NCBI RefSeq assembly: GCF_004402375.1
Contig: NZ_SOGJ01000010.1
Span: 62,001 to 126,000, forward strand
Length of the DNA stretch: 64,000 bases
Reading direction: 5' to 3'
DNA from: Cryobacterium breve
Lineage (GTDB): Bacteria > Actinomycetota > Actinomycetes > Actinomycetales > Microbacteriaceae
Shown: positions 53,574 through 62,637 of the stretch, one piece after another
Layout: every line of letters begins with the position of its first letter
How positions within the stretch are numbered: position 1 is the first letter of the stretch
Notes under the pieces: model-generated
The model's database searches: none
What the model was told of the DNA's origin: nothing
The model's input: the letters and a program-made list of their open reading frames with translations, nothing else
Program-made: the position numbers and the translations under genes

Positions 53574-55505
53574 TCAACGAGCGAAGGCGCCGGTCGCCAC
53601 CGGCTCGCGAGCGGCGAGCTGGGCCTTCACCGCGGCATCCCGGCGTCCACCGATCGCCCGCAGCGCGTTCACGATCGTCACCAGGTCCACGAATTCCTGC
53701 AGCAGGGCGCCGACCGTGGCCGGGATGAAACCGAACGCGGCCAGAAGCATCAGTCCGAGGCTCATGACGATCCCCAGCCAGATGCTCTGCAGCGCGATCC
53801 GGATGGTGTCCCGGCCGATCGCGACCGCCCTCGCGGCGCGGGTCAGATCGTCGATCAGGATGACGACGTCCGCTGACTCGCTCGCGGCTGTGGCCCCCCG
53901 CGCACCCATGGCGATTCCGACATCGGCGATGGCCAGCACGGGAGCATCGTTCACGCCGTCGCCGACCATGATCACCGGGCGATGCGTCAGTGCCCGCACG
54001 GCATTGACCTTGTCGACCGGCAGGCAGTCCGCCTGCACCTGTTCGATCCCGACCAGCGCGGCGATGTGCTCCGCCGTGGGCTGGGCGTCCCCGGTGAGCA
54101 TGACGGTGTCCCGCAGCCCGAGGGCCCGGAAATCGGCCATGGTCTGCGGCGCGTTCTCCCGCAGCCTGTCGCTGGCGACGATGCTCCCGGCAAAGCGGCC
54201 GTCGACGGCGAGGTAGATCGCCAATTCGCCGCCCTCTAGTGGCGCGGCGACGGCATCCGGTGCCCGGTCACGGATATAGGACAGCTTGCCGACGGTCACC
54301 TCACGGCCTGCCAACCGGGCGTAGACGCCGTGCGCGGGCACCTCGTTCGCGGTCTCCGTCGTGGTCAGTTTGAGCCCGCGGCTGCGGGCCGCCGAGATAA
54401 CGGATGCCGCGAGCACGTGTGACGAGTACTGTTCCGCAGATGCGGCGAGGGCGAGCAGTTCGAGCTCGCCGAAGCCGGGTTGGGGCAGCACCCGGGCGAT
54501 TGTCGGGGTGCCGTGCGTGAGCGTGCCGGTCTTGTCGAAGACGACGGTCTTGGCTCGGGAAAGCATCTCGAGCACACCGCCGCCTTTGACGATGATGCCG
54601 TTGCGTGCCGCTCGGCTCATCCCGCCCATGAACGCGACGGGCGCGGAGATCAGCAGCGGGCAGGGGGTGGCCACCACGAGAACCTCGGCGAACCTGGCCG
54701 GGTCGCCGCTGACGAACCAGGCGAGACCGGCGATCGAGACCGACACCGCCGTGAACGGCACGGCGTAGCGGTCGGCCAGGCGCACCACCGGGGCCTTGCT
54801 GGCCGAGGCCTCCTCGACCAGAGCGATGATCTGCTGATATTGACTGTCGGCGGCGGTCCTGGTTGCTCGGACGGTGGCCGCTGCCTGGCCGTTGATCGAC
54901 CCACTGAGCACGGCGTCGCCGGCTCGGCGCTCCACCGGGAGGCTTTCGCCGGTGAGCGACGACTCGTCGAACGCGGCGCTGACAGAGACCAACTCGCCGT
55001 CGACCGGCACGATCTCGGCCGGGCGCACAAGGAGCAGGTCACCCGCCCGCACCTCGGTCGCGGGCACGTCTTCAACCTCACCGCTGCGGGCGTGCTCGCC
55101 GCCGGCGTCCGTCACGACGCCGCCGCCGGTCAGCCGATGCGCGATCTGCGGCGCCCGTCGGAGCAGCTCGTCGAGCTCGCGCTTGGCGCGATTCACGGCG
55201 AAGTCCTCAAGGGCCGCCCCGCCGGTCAGCATCAACACAATGATGAGCGTGGCGACATATTCGCTCACCAGAACCGTGGCGACGATGGCCATGATCGCAA
55301 GGACGTCGATGCCGAAGGTGCCCTGACGCAGCCGCCGCACCATGCCGACCGTTTCGTGACCGGCGACCAGCAGGCCGAATCCGCTGAACAGCCAGCGCAC
55401 GACATCCGTCTCGCCGAACAGGGCCAGCGCCACTCCAACGAGCCCGAGCAGCACGGTGGTGGCGACAAGAGGGTAACGGTGAATGGCAGCGACGAGACTG
55501 GACAT
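53574..55505 (-). CDS. Heavy-metal P1B-type ATPase with TPC motif
   Basis: A 643-residue metal-exporting ATPase without an N-terminal metal-binding domain. It has about eight membrane helices, the actuator loop FDESSLTGESLPVERR, the membrane metal motif TPCPLL in place of CPC, the phosphorylation site FDKTGTLTHGTP and the hinge MVGDGVNDAPVLA. CPC types move Cu or Zn/Cd and SPC types Co. TPC ATPases are a less-studied subgroup that has been linked to Fe or Ni, as I recall. I chose ATG 55505. The His-Pro pair of Cu/Zn pumps is not obvious (SSHVLAAS has no HP). Confidence 0.9.
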   Translation of the reverse strand: MSSLVAAIHRYPLVATTVLLGLVGVALALFGETDVVRWLFSGFGLLVAGHETVGMVRRLRQGTFGIDVLAIMAIVATVLVSEYVATLIIVLMLTGGAALEDFAVNRAKRELDELLRRAPQIAHRLTGGGVVTDAGGEHARSGEVEDVPATEVRAGDLLLVRPAEIVPVDGELVSVSAAFDESSLTGESLPVERRAGDAVLSGSINGQAAATVRATRTAADSQYQQIIALVEEASASKAPVVRLADRYAVPFTAVSVSIAGLAWFVSGDPARFAEVLVVATPCPLLISAPVAFMGGMSRAARNGIIVKGGGVLEMLSRAKTVVFDKTGTLTHGTPTIARVLPQPGFGELELLALAASAEQYSSHVLAASVISAARSRGLKLTTTETANEVPAHGVYARLAGREVTVGKLSYIRDRAPDAVAAPLEGGELAIYLAVDGRFAGSIVASDRLRENAPQTMADFRALGLRDTVMLTGDAQPTAEHIAALVGIEQVQADCLPVDKVNAVRALTHRPVIMVGDGVNDAPVLAIADVGIAMGARGATAASESADVVILIDDLTRAARAVAIGRDTIRIALQSIWLGIVMSLGLMLLAAFGFIPATVGALLQEFVDLVTIVNALRAIGGRRDAAVKAQLAAREPVATGAFAR

Positions 55506-55649
55506 GCTGCCAGTCTCACTCCGTCCGCAGGGTCGCGCCAGCAAGGAAAGGCTCCCCTGTGCGGCCTGCGCCGAGGGCCGCCGAGGCCCTGGCTCAGGGT
55601 GGGGTCACCACCATGAACGCCGTGTTGTGGCGGCGCCGAACGCGGCCGG

Positions 55650-55820
55650 GGCACGCAACCGCCGAACGGATGTGAGTTCGGGTGTCCGGCGATCGCCAGC
55701 GTCAGGGCGGTGTTGGGCCGCACCCCGAGAGCGAGTTCGACGGTGAGCTCGACGATCGTGACCTCGTGCCCCTGGCCCGCCAGTTCATGCGCCGTGTTCG
55801 CAGACGCGAAAAGTCCCCGC
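55650..55820 (-). pseudogene. Possible remnant of an FAD/NAD-dependent oxidoreductase
   Basis: On the minus strand a short stretch reads ANTAHELAGQGHEVTIVEL, followed by GVRPNTALTLAIAG. This resembles the second Rossmann segment of flavin-dependent reductases such as 2,4-dienoyl-CoA reductase (A-x-x-L-A-x-x-G-x-E-V-T-[IV]-[IV]-E). No upstream dinucleotide fold and no downstream catalytic domain follow, and the frame then runs into the ATPase gene. The segment overlaps the icd terminator. A chance resemblance cannot be excluded. Confidence 0.35.
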
Positions 55821-55843
55821 ATTCTCGGGCGGGGCCTCTTCGC
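55806..55843 (-). terminator. Terminator downstream of icd
   Basis: GCGAAGAGGCCCCGC pairs with GCGGGGACTTTTCGC (13 of 15 positions, two mismatches) around an 8-nt loop, 42 nt beyond the icd stop, with CTTTTCGC at the 3' side on the minus strand. Confidence 0.6.
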
Positions 55844-55884
55844 ACCTCGCGGTGCCTCGCGGTGCCTCTGCAGGAAGTGGCGGG

Positions 55885-57096
55885 TTACGCCAGGCGCGCC
55901 TGCAGGTTTTCCGCGATGGCGGCGAGGAACTCCTCGGTCGTCTGGAAGGCCTGCTCAGGTCCGACGAGGAGGGCGAGGTCCTTGGTCATCTTGCCGCTCT
56001 CGACGGTCGTGATGACCACGTCTTCGAGCGTGTGCGCGAACTCGGCGAGCGCCGGGTTGGCATCGAGCTTGGCGCGGTGCGCGAGGCCGCGCGTCCACGC
56101 GTAGATCGAGGCGATCGGGTTGGTCGAAGTGGGCTTGCCCTGCTGGTGCTGACGGTAGTGACGCGTCACTGTGCCGTGCGCCGCCTCAGCCTCGACGACC
56201 TTGCCGTCGGGCGTGGAGAGCACGCTCGTCATCAGGCCGAGCGAGCCGAAGCCCTGCGCGACGGTGTCGGACTGCACGTCGCCGTCGTAGTTCTTGCAGG
56301 CCCAGACGTAGCCTCCCTCCCACTTCATGGCCGAAGCGACCATGTCATCGATGAGGCGGTGCTCGTAGGTGAGGCCGGCCGCGTCGTAGCGGGCCTTGAA
56401 CTCGTCGTCGAAGATCTCCTGGAAAATGTCCTTGAAACGACCGTCGTAGGCCTTGAGGATCGTGTTCTTGGTCGACAGGTAGACCGGGTACTTGCGCTCG
56501 AGGCCGTAGTTCAGCGATGCGCGGGCGAAGTCGCGGATGGAGTTGTCGAGGTTGTACATCCCCATCGCGACACCGCTGCCGGGAGCCTGGAAGACCTCGA
56601 ACTCCTGGGGGGCCGAGCCATCCTTCGGAGTGAAGGTCATGCTGAGCGTGCCCTCGCCCTCGAAACGGAAGTTGGTGGCCTTGTACTGGTCGCCGAAGGC
56701 GTGGCGGCCGATGATGATCGGCTTGTTCCACCCCGGCACGAGACGCGGGATGTTCGAGATGATGATGGGTTCGCGGAAGATGGTGCCACCGAGGATATTG
56801 CGAATGGTGCCGTTGGGCGACGCCCACATCTTCTTCAGGCCGAATTCCTCGACGCGCGCCTCGTCGGGCGTGATGGTCGCGCATTTGACGCCGACGCCGT
56901 GCTTCTGGATGGCGCGGGCCGAGTCGATCGTGATCTGGTCGTCGGTCTCGTCGCGCTTCTGGATCGACAGGTCGTAGTACTCGAGGTCGATGTCGAGATA
57001 CGGGTGGATCAAGGTCTCCTTGATCGCGTGCCAGATGATGCGGGTCATCTCGTCCCCGTCGAGCTCGACGACAGTGCCTTCAACCTTGATCTTCGC
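55885..57096 (-). CDS. icd: NADP-dependent isocitrate dehydrogenase
   Basis: The TCA-cycle enzyme converting isocitrate to 2-oxoglutarate. The 403-residue protein is of the dimeric, eukaryote-like subfamily: [19 protein letters not shown] at the N-terminus, [40 protein letters not shown] (substrate Arg/His) and [20 protein letters not shown]. No ATG or GTG is in place; TTG 57096, 8 nt after GAGGAG, restores the family's normal MAKIKVEG start. Upstream lies TAGAAT and an imperfect palindrome at 57165-57182. Confidence 0.94.
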   Translation of the reverse strand, partial: AKIKVEGTVVELDGDEMTRIIWHAIKETLIHPYLDIDLEYYDLSIQKRDETDDQITIDSARAIQKHGVGVKCATITPDEARVEEFGLKKMWASPNGTIRNILGGTIFREPIIISNIPRLVPGWNKPIIIGRHAFGDQYKATNFRFEGEGTLSMTFTPKDGSAPQEFEVFQAPGSGVAMGMYNLDNSIRDFARASLNYGLERKYPVYLSTKNTILKAYDGRFKDIFQEIFDDEFKARYDAAGLTYEHRLIDDMVASAMKWEGGYVWACKNYDGDVQSDTVAQGFGSLGLMTSVLSTPDGKVVEAEAAHGTVTRHYRQHQQGKPTSTNPIASIYAWTRGLAHRAKLDANPALAEFAHTLEDVVITTVESGKMTKDLALLVGPEQAFQTTEEFLAAIAENLQARLA

Positions 57097-57143
57097 CAAT
57101 GGAAATCTCCTCAGAATATCGGGGGGCAAGAATAGCCACGTCA

Positions 57144-57149
57144 ATTCTA
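57144..57149 (-). promoter_or_regulatory. Candidate icd -10 box
   Basis: TAGAAT on the minus strand, 48 nt upstream of the icd TTG start. The palindrome at 57165-57182 would cover its -35 region. Confidence 0.4.
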
Positions 57150-57164
57150 GTGGAGACCGCTAAT

Positions 57165-57182
57165 TATCTTGACATCGAGACA
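57165..57182. promoter_or_regulatory. Imperfect palindrome upstream of icd
   Basis: TATCTTGA-CA-TCGAGACA forms an 8-2-8 inverted repeat with two mismatches to perfect symmetry, close to the TATCTTGA/TCAAGATA type bound by MarR-family dimers. Its position over the candidate icd -35 region suggests repression. Confidence 0.4.
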
Positions 57183-57263
57183 GTTTCCGGATGTCCGTAC
57201 CCGGCACCGCCGGCCCGCCGTGTCGTCCGAAAAACCGACTACCCGACCGGCTCCGGCTCACGT

Positions 57264-57269
57264 TAGCCT
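57264..57269 (+). promoter_or_regulatory. Candidate -10 box of a leaderless GNAT transcript
   Basis: TAGCCT ends 6 nt before the ATG at 57276. Confidence 0.5.
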
Positions 57270-57275
57270 GTTCGC

Positions 57276-57728
57276 ATGGGTGATCTACGACTGGAAGAAC
57301 TGTCTGCGCGCAACATCGTCGCGGCGAATGGCCTGAGCCTGAAACCCGGGCAGGAGCAGTTCATCGCGCCGGTCTCGTACGCGGTTGCGGCATCCGTCAT
57401 CAACCCGGCCACCGCCTGGCAGCGCGTCGTCGTGCTCGACGGCGAGGTCGCCGGGTTCATCCACGGCAATTTCGACCCCGACTCCGATCACGAGGAATTC
57501 CGCGCCTGCATCTGGCGCATCAACGTGGATGCGGAGGCCCAGGGCAAGGGCGTCGGCAAGTTCGCCGCCGACGCCCTCGCCACCGAGGCCCGCAAGCGCG
57601 GGTTCGACCACATCACGGTGATCTGGGAGCCCGGCGAAGAGGGCCCTGAGGCTTTCTTCCACCACCTTGGCTTCAGCGACGTGGGCCAGACCGTCTACGG
57701 CGAGACCATCGGGGCGATGCAGCTCTGA
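57276..57728 (+). CDS. GNAT-family N-acetyltransferase
   Basis: A 150-residue acetyl-CoA-dependent acetyltransferase. The core motif A is INVDAEAQGKGVGKFAADAL (the pyrophosphate-binding Q-x-x-G-x-G pattern appears as QGKGVGK), preceded by the strand GEVAGFIHGNFDP and followed by HHLGFSDVGQTVYG. Features resemble spermidine/spermine or diamine acetyltransferases (YjcK/SpeG-like), but the substrate is not provable by eye. A leaderless-type TAGCCT promoter precedes it. The alkyltransferase-like gene follows directly. Confidence 0.88.
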   Translation: MGDLRLEELSARNIVAANGLSLKPGQEQFIAPVSYAVAASVINPATAWQRVVVLDGEVAGFIHGNFDPDSDHEEFRACIWRINVDAEAQGKGVGKFAADALATEARKRGFDHITVIWEPGEEGPEAFFHHLGFSDVGQTVYGETIGAMQL

Positions 57729-57808
57729 CCGTATACCGGCACGAAGCAGACCCGCTGACGGATGCCGCCATCCGGGAACCCGCGTTCACCCTGCACGTTC
57801 TCGGCATC

Positions 57809-58075
57809 GTGGAATCGATCCCGCCCGGTCGCGTGATGACCTACGGCGACGTCGCGGCGGTGCTCGGCTCACGGGGTGCCCGACTGGTGGGGCAGATCAT
57901 GGCACACCACGGCGCCGACCTGCCCTGGTGGCGGGTGATCCGAGCCGGCGGGCACCCGCCGATCGGGCATGAGGACCGCGCGCTCCCCCACTACCGCGCG
58001 GAGGGCACCCCGCTGAAGACGGGGCCACACGGGTACCGGGTCGACTACGCGGCGGCGCGCTGGAGTCCGGCCTAG
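57809..58075 (+). CDS. Alkyltransferase-like (MGMT-family) DNA-binding protein
   Basis: From GTG 57809 the 88-residue product has the MGMT C-terminal fold: IPPGRVMTYGDVAAVLGSRGARLVGQIMA (helix-turn-helix region) followed by LPWWRVIRAGG. The methyl-acceptor PCHRV is replaced by PWWRV, so it is an alkyltransferase-like protein that binds O6-alkylguanine and flags it for nucleotide excision repair rather than repairing it. Similarity clearly continues upstream (PAFTLHVLGIVESIPPGR), but no ATG/GTG/TTG is available there. The true start may be CTG 57725, which overlaps the GNAT stop (CTGA). Confidence 0.8.
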   Translation: MESIPPGRVMTYGDVAAVLGSRGARLVGQIMAHHGADLPWWRVIRAGGHPPIGHEDRALPHYRAEGTPLKTGPHGYRVDYAAARWSPA

Positions 58076-58127
58076 CGATCCCGGCCGGGATGCCCGGAAA
58101 CCCTAGGTTCCGGGACGCCCCGGATGT

Positions 58128-58133
58128 TACCGT
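58128..58133 (+). promoter_or_regulatory. Candidate -10 box of a leaderless cupin transcript
   Basis: TACCGT ends 6 nt before the cupin ATG at 58140. Confidence 0.45.
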
Positions 58134-58139
58134 TTTCGC

Positions 58140-58586
58140 ATGGACAGCGAAAAAACCGCCGCACACTCGGCCCTTGATCCCCTCGCCACCGACCCGGGCT
58201 CCTACCGCGTACTCCTTGAGAACGACCGCGTTCGCGTGCTTGAGTTCCTTGACGCCCCCGGCGATGAGACCAATCCCCACGAGCATCCCGACAGCGTCAT
58301 GATCACGCTCAACGCCTACGCCCGTCGCCTGTCGTCGGAGGGGCGCGAGATCGACGTCGAGCTGCCCGCCGGCGAGACGCGCTGGCTGCCGGCCCAGGAG
58401 CACGCCGGCCTGAACATCGGCACCACGCCGTCGCACGCGATCTTCGTCGAACTCAAGCAGGCCCCCGTCACCCCGCGGGACCCCGGCTACCACCCGCTCG
58501 GACCGGTCGCCTCAAACCGGCCCCTGTCGGGTACGCCGCTCTCCGACGCCTCGAGCGACGAAGAGAAAGCCTGGGGTTTCGTCTAG
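58140..58586 (+). CDS. Cupin-domain protein
   Basis: A 148-residue single-domain cupin. It has a strand pattern starting YRVLLENDRVRVLEFLDAPGDET, the first cupin motif with His ligands in NPHEHPDSVMITLNAYAR, and a second motif region with ARWLPAQEHAGLNIGTTPSHAIFVELK (read ends WLPAQEH and SHAIFVELK). Related proteins are often annotated as cytoplasmic beta-barrel proteins of unknown function. It follows the alkyltransferase-like gene and ends at a strong terminator. Confidence 0.85.
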   Translation: MDSEKTAAHSALDPLATDPGSYRVLLENDRVRVLEFLDAPGDETNPHEHPDSVMITLNAYARRLSSEGREIDVELPAGETRWLPAQEHAGLNIGTTPSHAIFVELKQAPVTPRDPGYHPLGPVASNRPLSGTPLSDASSDEEKAWGFV

Positions 58587-58611
58587 CCGACCCCTTCTCC
58601 GCCTCGACTTC

Positions 58612-58655
58612 GCCCGGCATCCGGGGCCCGCACACACAGGCCCCGGATGCCGGGC
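58612..58655. terminator. Terminator downstream of the cupin gene
   Basis: A perfect 17-bp stem, GCCCGGCATCCGGGGCC (58612-58628) with its complement at 58639-58655, over a 10-nt loop, 26 nt after the cupin stop. Confidence 0.75.
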
Positions 58656-58688
58656 TGTTGCATGTCGGCGCGGCTGCGCATCCGTCTG

Positions 58689-58764
58689 CGTCTCGCGGCG
58701 CACCCTGTGGAAGCCGGCGCACGTTCTACCATGCGCCCGCCTCCACAGGGTGCGCCGCGAGGTG
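58689..58764. repeat. Long palindrome downstream of the ABC exporter operon
   Basis: A perfect 20-bp inverted repeat (CTCGCGGCGCACCCTGTGGA at 58692-58711 with 58742-58761) is extended inward by about 8 more pairs and outward by 4, giving a stem of about 30 bp with a short loop. It ends 8 nt from the minus-strand ABC gene stop, so it can terminate that operon. Its length exceeds what termination needs. Confidence 0.8.
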
Positions 58765-58771
58765 CGCCGAT

Positions 58772-60577
58772 TTACACCAGCGAGTCGCGCCACGCGGCGT
58801 GCAGCTGCGCGAACCGCCCGGTGCCGGCGATCAGCTGGTCGGGGGCACCGTCCTCCACGACACGTCCGTGCTCCATCACGAGGACCCGGTCGGCGATCGC
58901 CACGGTGGACAGCCGGTGCGCGATGATCACGGCGGTGCGTCCCCCGAGCAGCGTCTGCAGCGCCTGCTGCACGAGGCGCTCACTCGGGATGTCCAGGCTC
59001 GAGGTGGCCTCGTCGAGGATGAGCACGGCCGGGTCGGCCAGGAACGCCCGCGCGAACGAGATCAGCTGGCGCTGCCCGGCGGAGACGCGCCCGCCGCGCT
59101 TGTTCACGTCGGTGTCGTATCCGTTCGGCAGTCCCTCGATGAAGTCGTGCGCACCGACAGCGCGAGCCGCAGCCACGATCTCGGCGGGCGTCGCATCCGG
59201 TTTGCCGATCGAGATGTTGTCGGCGACCGACCCGCTGAACAGGTAGGCCTCCTGGGTGACCATGACGATCGCCCGGCGCAGGTCCTTGGGGTGCAGGTCG
59301 CGCAGGTCGACGCCGTCGAGGGTCACCCTGCCCTCCGACGGGTCGTAGAAACGCGCCATCAGCTTGGCCAGGGTGGACTTGCCGGCCCCGGTCGACCCGA
59401 CCAGGGCGATGGTCTGCCCGGCCGGGATCGACAGATCGAACGTCGGCAGGATGACCCGGTCGCTCTGATACTCGAACTGCACGTCCTCGAACGAGACCGC
59501 GCCCTTCGCCGCCCAGAGGTCGACCGGCTTCACCGGGTCAGGCACGCCCGGATGCTCCTCGAGCACCCCGGAGATCTTCTCCAGCGCGGCGGCGGCCGAC
59601 TGGTAGGAGTTGTAGAACATCGCCATCTCCTCCATCGGGTCGAAGAACCGGCGGGTGTAGAGCAGCGCCGCGAGCAGCGCGCCGATGGCGAGCTGGCCGT
59701 CGACCACGCGGAACCCGCCGACCAGGAGCACGACCGCGACGGCCACGTTTCCGATCAGAACCAGACCGGGGTCGAAGATGCCGAACAGTTGGATGACCCG
59801 CCCGTTCACCATGCGGTAGTCCTCGACCAGTTCGCCGAAGACCTTCTCGTTGCGCTTTTCCGCACGAAAGGCCTTGACCGCACGGATGCCTGTCATGGTT
59901 TCCACGAACTGCACGATCAGGCTCGCCGACGCCGTTCTCGAGCGGCGGAAGAGCGTCTGTGATCGCACCTGGAACCAGCGGGTGAGCAGGGCAAGCGGCA
60001 CGATCGACGCGAGCAGAACGAGCCCGCTCGTGCCGTCGAGCAGGAATAGGGCGATCGCGGTGAACACCATGTAGAGCAGACCCTGCACGAGTTGGTTGAT
60101 GCCGGAGTCGAGCAGTTCCCGAATGGCGTCGAGGTCGCTGGTCTGCCGGGAGATGATGCGGCCGGAGGTGTACGACTCGTGGAATTCGAGGCTTAGTCGC
60201 TGCGTGTGCAGGAAGACCCGCTTGCGCAGGTCGATCAGCACGGCCTGGCTGATCCTGGCCGACATGATCGTGTACCAGGCGATCAGGATGGCACCGACGA
60301 CGCCCGTGGCGAGGTAGATCACCCCCGTCGCGGCGAGCGGCACCCAGTCTTGTTGCATCAACGCTGGCAGACCGCAGTCGATCCCGAACGCGATCAGGGC
60401 TGGACCGGCCACCTGTGCGGCGGTGGAGACGACCACGATCAGCATCGCCGCGATCACGGGCCAGCGCACCGGGCGTAGCAGCGATCCGAGCAGGCGCAGT
60501 GATCGGCGCCGGATCTGCTTGCTCTCCGCGGCGGTGAAGTTGCTGCGGTCTTCTCCTTCGACACCGGTGACACTCAT
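58772..60577 (-). CDS. ABC exporter half-transporter, catalytically competent partner
   Basis: A 601-residue half-transporter: six membrane helices (about 30-330) and a C-terminal ATPase. Walker A is GSTGAGKST, Walker B with catalytic Glu is [13 protein letters not shown], the H-loop His is in VIIAHRLST, but the signature is VSAGQRQ instead of LSGGQ. Together with the upstream subunit, which has a normal signature but an Asp in place of the catalytic Glu, this predicts a heterodimeric exporter with one degenerate ATP site (TM287/288- or LmrCD-like). Its start overlaps the upstream gene by 4 nt. Substrate unknown; drug or lipid export is typical. Confidence 0.92.
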   Translation of the reverse strand: MSVTGVEGEDRSNFTAAESKQIRRRSLRLLGSLLRPVRWPVIAAMLIVVVSTAAQVAGPALIAFGIDCGLPALMQQDWVPLAATGVIYLATGVVGAILIAWYTIMSARISQAVLIDLRKRVFLHTQRLSLEFHESYTSGRIISRQTSDLDAIRELLDSGINQLVQGLLYMVFTAIALFLLDGTSGLVLLASIVPLALLTRWFQVRSQTLFRRSRTASASLIVQFVETMTGIRAVKAFRAEKRNEKVFGELVEDYRMVNGRVIQLFGIFDPGLVLIGNVAVAVVLLVGGFRVVDGQLAIGALLAALLYTRRFFDPMEEMAMFYNSYQSAAAALEKISGVLEEHPGVPDPVKPVDLWAAKGAVSFEDVQFEYQSDRVILPTFDLSIPAGQTIALVGSTGAGKSTLAKLMARFYDPSEGRVTLDGVDLRDLHPKDLRRAIVMVTQEAYLFSGSVADNISIGKPDATPAEIVAAARAVGAHDFIEGLPNGYDTDVNKRGGRVSAGQRQLISFARAFLADPAVLILDEATSSLDIPSERLVQQALQTLLGGRTAVIIAHRLSTVAIADRVLVMEHGRVVEDGAPDQLIAGTGRFAQLHAAWRDSLV

Positions 60578-62442
60578 CGCGCCACCTCCCCTCTGGCCGA
60601 CTCTCGTCGTTCTTCATCTTCCAGGCTCGAGATCACAAACTTGTAGTGCTCGCTCTCTCGGAGCAGGTCGGAATGCCGTCCGACCGCCGTGACTCGCCCG
60701 TTCTCGAGCAGTGCGACCCGGTCGGCGAGCATGACGGTCGACGGACGGTGCGCCACGATCAGCGCCGTGGTCGAGGAGAGCACCTCGCGCAGCGCGGACT
60801 CCACCAGGGATTCCGTGTCCACGTCGAGTGCCGACAGCGGGTCGTCGAGCACGAGAACGGCTGGCTTCGCCGCCACCGCCCGCGCCAGCGCGATCCGCTG
60901 ACGCTGACCGCCGGACAAGCTCATCCCCTCCTCGCCGACGAGTGTGTCCACGCCCTCCGGGAGGTCGTGGGCGAACCCGGCCTGGGCGACCATGAGCGCT
61001 TCCTCGAGCGCGGCATCCGCTTCGGGCGAGCGTGCCGCCCACTCCGGGCGACCGAGCAACACGTTGTCGCGCACGGAGGCCGAGAACAGCGTCGCATCCT
61101 CGAACGCCATCGACAGGTGACGGCGCAGCTCCTCGCGGCCAAGGTGGCGCACGTCGACCCCGTCGAGGGTCACCGCCCCGTCGGTCACGTCGTAGAGGCG
61201 GGTAGTCAGCGCCGTCAGTGTGGACTTCCCAGAGCCGGTCAAGCCGACCAGCGCCATGGTCTCTCCCGGTTCGAGCACCAGGTCCACGCCGTCGAGCAGG
61301 TCCGGGAAACGGCTGGGCGAGTCGGGGTAGCGGAAGTGCACGTTCTCGAACGCCAAGCGGCCGCTGGGCCGGTCGATGGTGAGCGGATGCTCGGGGTCGG
61401 TGATCGCGTTCGGCGCGTCGAGCACGTCGAAGAAGCGGTCGGTGGCTGTGCGGGCGTCGAAGGTCATCGACAGCAGGAACCCGATTGATTCGATCGGCCA
61501 GCGCAACACGGTGGCCGTGGCGAAGAACGCCACCAGCCCGCCCACGCTGAACTGTCCCTGGCTGGCCAGCCAAACGCCGGCGACGAGGCAGAGGGCGAAG
61601 GCCACATCCGGAATCATCAGCAGCCACAGCCAGATGCCGGCAATGGCGCGCGCTTTCTCGATCTCGGTGCCGCGCAGGCTCTCGGCCTGGTCGGAGAAGT
61701 TCTTCAGCGCGAATTTACCGCGCCCGAAGGCCTTGAGCACACGGATGCCGTGCACCGACTCCTCGACGGCCGTGGCAAGGTCACCGGCCTGGTCTTGGCT
61801 GAGCCGGGCGACGACGGAATACTTTTCCTCGAACAGGTAACCGACGATCCACAGCGGGATGGAGCAGACGAAGAAGATCACGCCGAGGATCCAGTTCATC
61901 GACACCAAGATGACGGCGCCGATCACGATCGTCACCACGTTCACGATCAGGAGTACGAGCCCGAACGAGATCCACCGGCGGATCAGGTTGAGGTCGCTGA
62001 CGGCGCGGGAGAGCAGCTGCCCGCTCGGCCACTTATCGTGGAACGTCACCGGGAGGTCCTGCAGCCGGGCATAGAGCGCGTTGCGCATCCTGGCTTCGAT
62101 GTGGGTGCCGGGGCCGAGCACGAACCAGCGGCGCAGCGCGATGAGCACCGCCTCGATCACGCCGAGGGCGAGCACGACGATCACGGCCGGCCAGATCTGG
62201 GCGGCGTCCTGCCGGGTCAGGGCTCCATCGACCAGGCGTTGCAGCACCTGCGGGATGGCGAGTGCGACGACGGCGGCGAGCAGCGCGGCGAGCATGCCGA
62301 GGGCCAGCCGCGGCAGGGCCGGGCGGGCGAAGGGGTAGAGGCGCATCAGCACCTGAGCGGTGTTCTTCCGCGCGGGGTCTGTGGCGCAGTCGGGACCCGT
62401 TTCCGGGTCGGGCGGATGGCTGAGATCAGTGAGCGTGTTCAC
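60574..62442 (-). CDS. ABC exporter half-transporter with degenerate Walker B
   Basis: A 622-residue half-transporter. Six membrane helices (about 55-330) precede the ATPase, with Walker A LTGSGKST, signature [16 protein letters not shown], and Walker [13 protein letters not shown], where the usual catalytic Glu is Asp; the H-loop His remains (LIVAHRPST). This is the non-hydrolysing partner of the downstream subunit. I chose GTG 62442, preceded by AGGACT; a longer frame to 62484 is less likely. A hairpin-rich leader and a 29-codon ORF lie upstream. Confidence 0.9.
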   Translation of the reverse strand: MNTLTDLSHPPDPETGPDCATDPARKNTAQVLMRLYPFARPALPRLALGMLAALLAAVVALAIPQVLQRLVDGALTRQDAAQIWPAVIVVLALGVIEAVLIALRRWFVLGPGTHIEARMRNALYARLQDLPVTFHDKWPSGQLLSRAVSDLNLIRRWISFGLVLLIVNVVTIVIGAVILVSMNWILGVIFFVCSIPLWIVGYLFEEKYSVVARLSQDQAGDLATAVEESVHGIRVLKAFGRGKFALKNFSDQAESLRGTEIEKARAIAGIWLWLLMIPDVAFALCLVAGVWLASQGQFSVGGLVAFFATATVLRWPIESIGFLLSMTFDARTATDRFFDVLDAPNAITDPEHPLTIDRPSGRLAFENVHFRYPDSPSRFPDLLDGVDLVLEPGETMALVGLTGSGKSTLTALTTRLYDVTDGAVTLDGVDVRHLGREELRRHLSMAFEDATLFSASVRDNVLLGRPEWAARSPEADAALEEALMVAQAGFAHDLPEGVDTLVGEEGMSLSGGQRQRIALARAVAAKPAVLVLDDPLSALDVDTESLVESALREVLSSTTALIVAHRPSTVMLADRVALLENGRVTAVGRHSDLLRESEHYKFVISSLEDEERRESARGEVAR

Positions 62443-62499
62443 GAGTGAGTCCTGAACGAATATGGTGCAGGCGAACGGCGCCAAAGGGCGTCGGGGGCC

Positions 62500-62610
62500 G
62501 CCCGGAATCGGGCCGGTCGGCGAGGGTGGAAGCCGGGATGCTTCCGGTGGCGGCAGCGTGGCTGCCGGTCTGAGGCGCGCCGGCTCAGCGGCCGGGCGAG
62601 AGCGCCCGGC
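62500..62610 (-). promoter_or_regulatory. Hairpin-rich leader of the ABC exporter operon
   Basis: Four small perfect stems follow each other between the leader ORF and the first ABC gene: 62591-62610 (GCCGGGCG/CGCCCGGC), 62551-62567 (CGGCAGC/GCTGCCG), 62528-62545 (GGAAGC/GCTTCC) and 62500-62513 (GCCCG/CGGGC). The arrangement suits transcription attenuation or translational control. No riboswitch class is recognised. Confidence 0.5.
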
Positions 62611-62637
62611 GGGGTGGCGTCGGAGCGAGTCGGGGCG

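Noticed and set aside
57667-57972. 101-codon plus-strand frame overlapping the GNAT and alkyltransferase-like genes
   Set aside because: Low-complexity Arg/Pro/Ser product in another frame; the overlapped frames carry clear GNAT and MGMT-family motifs.
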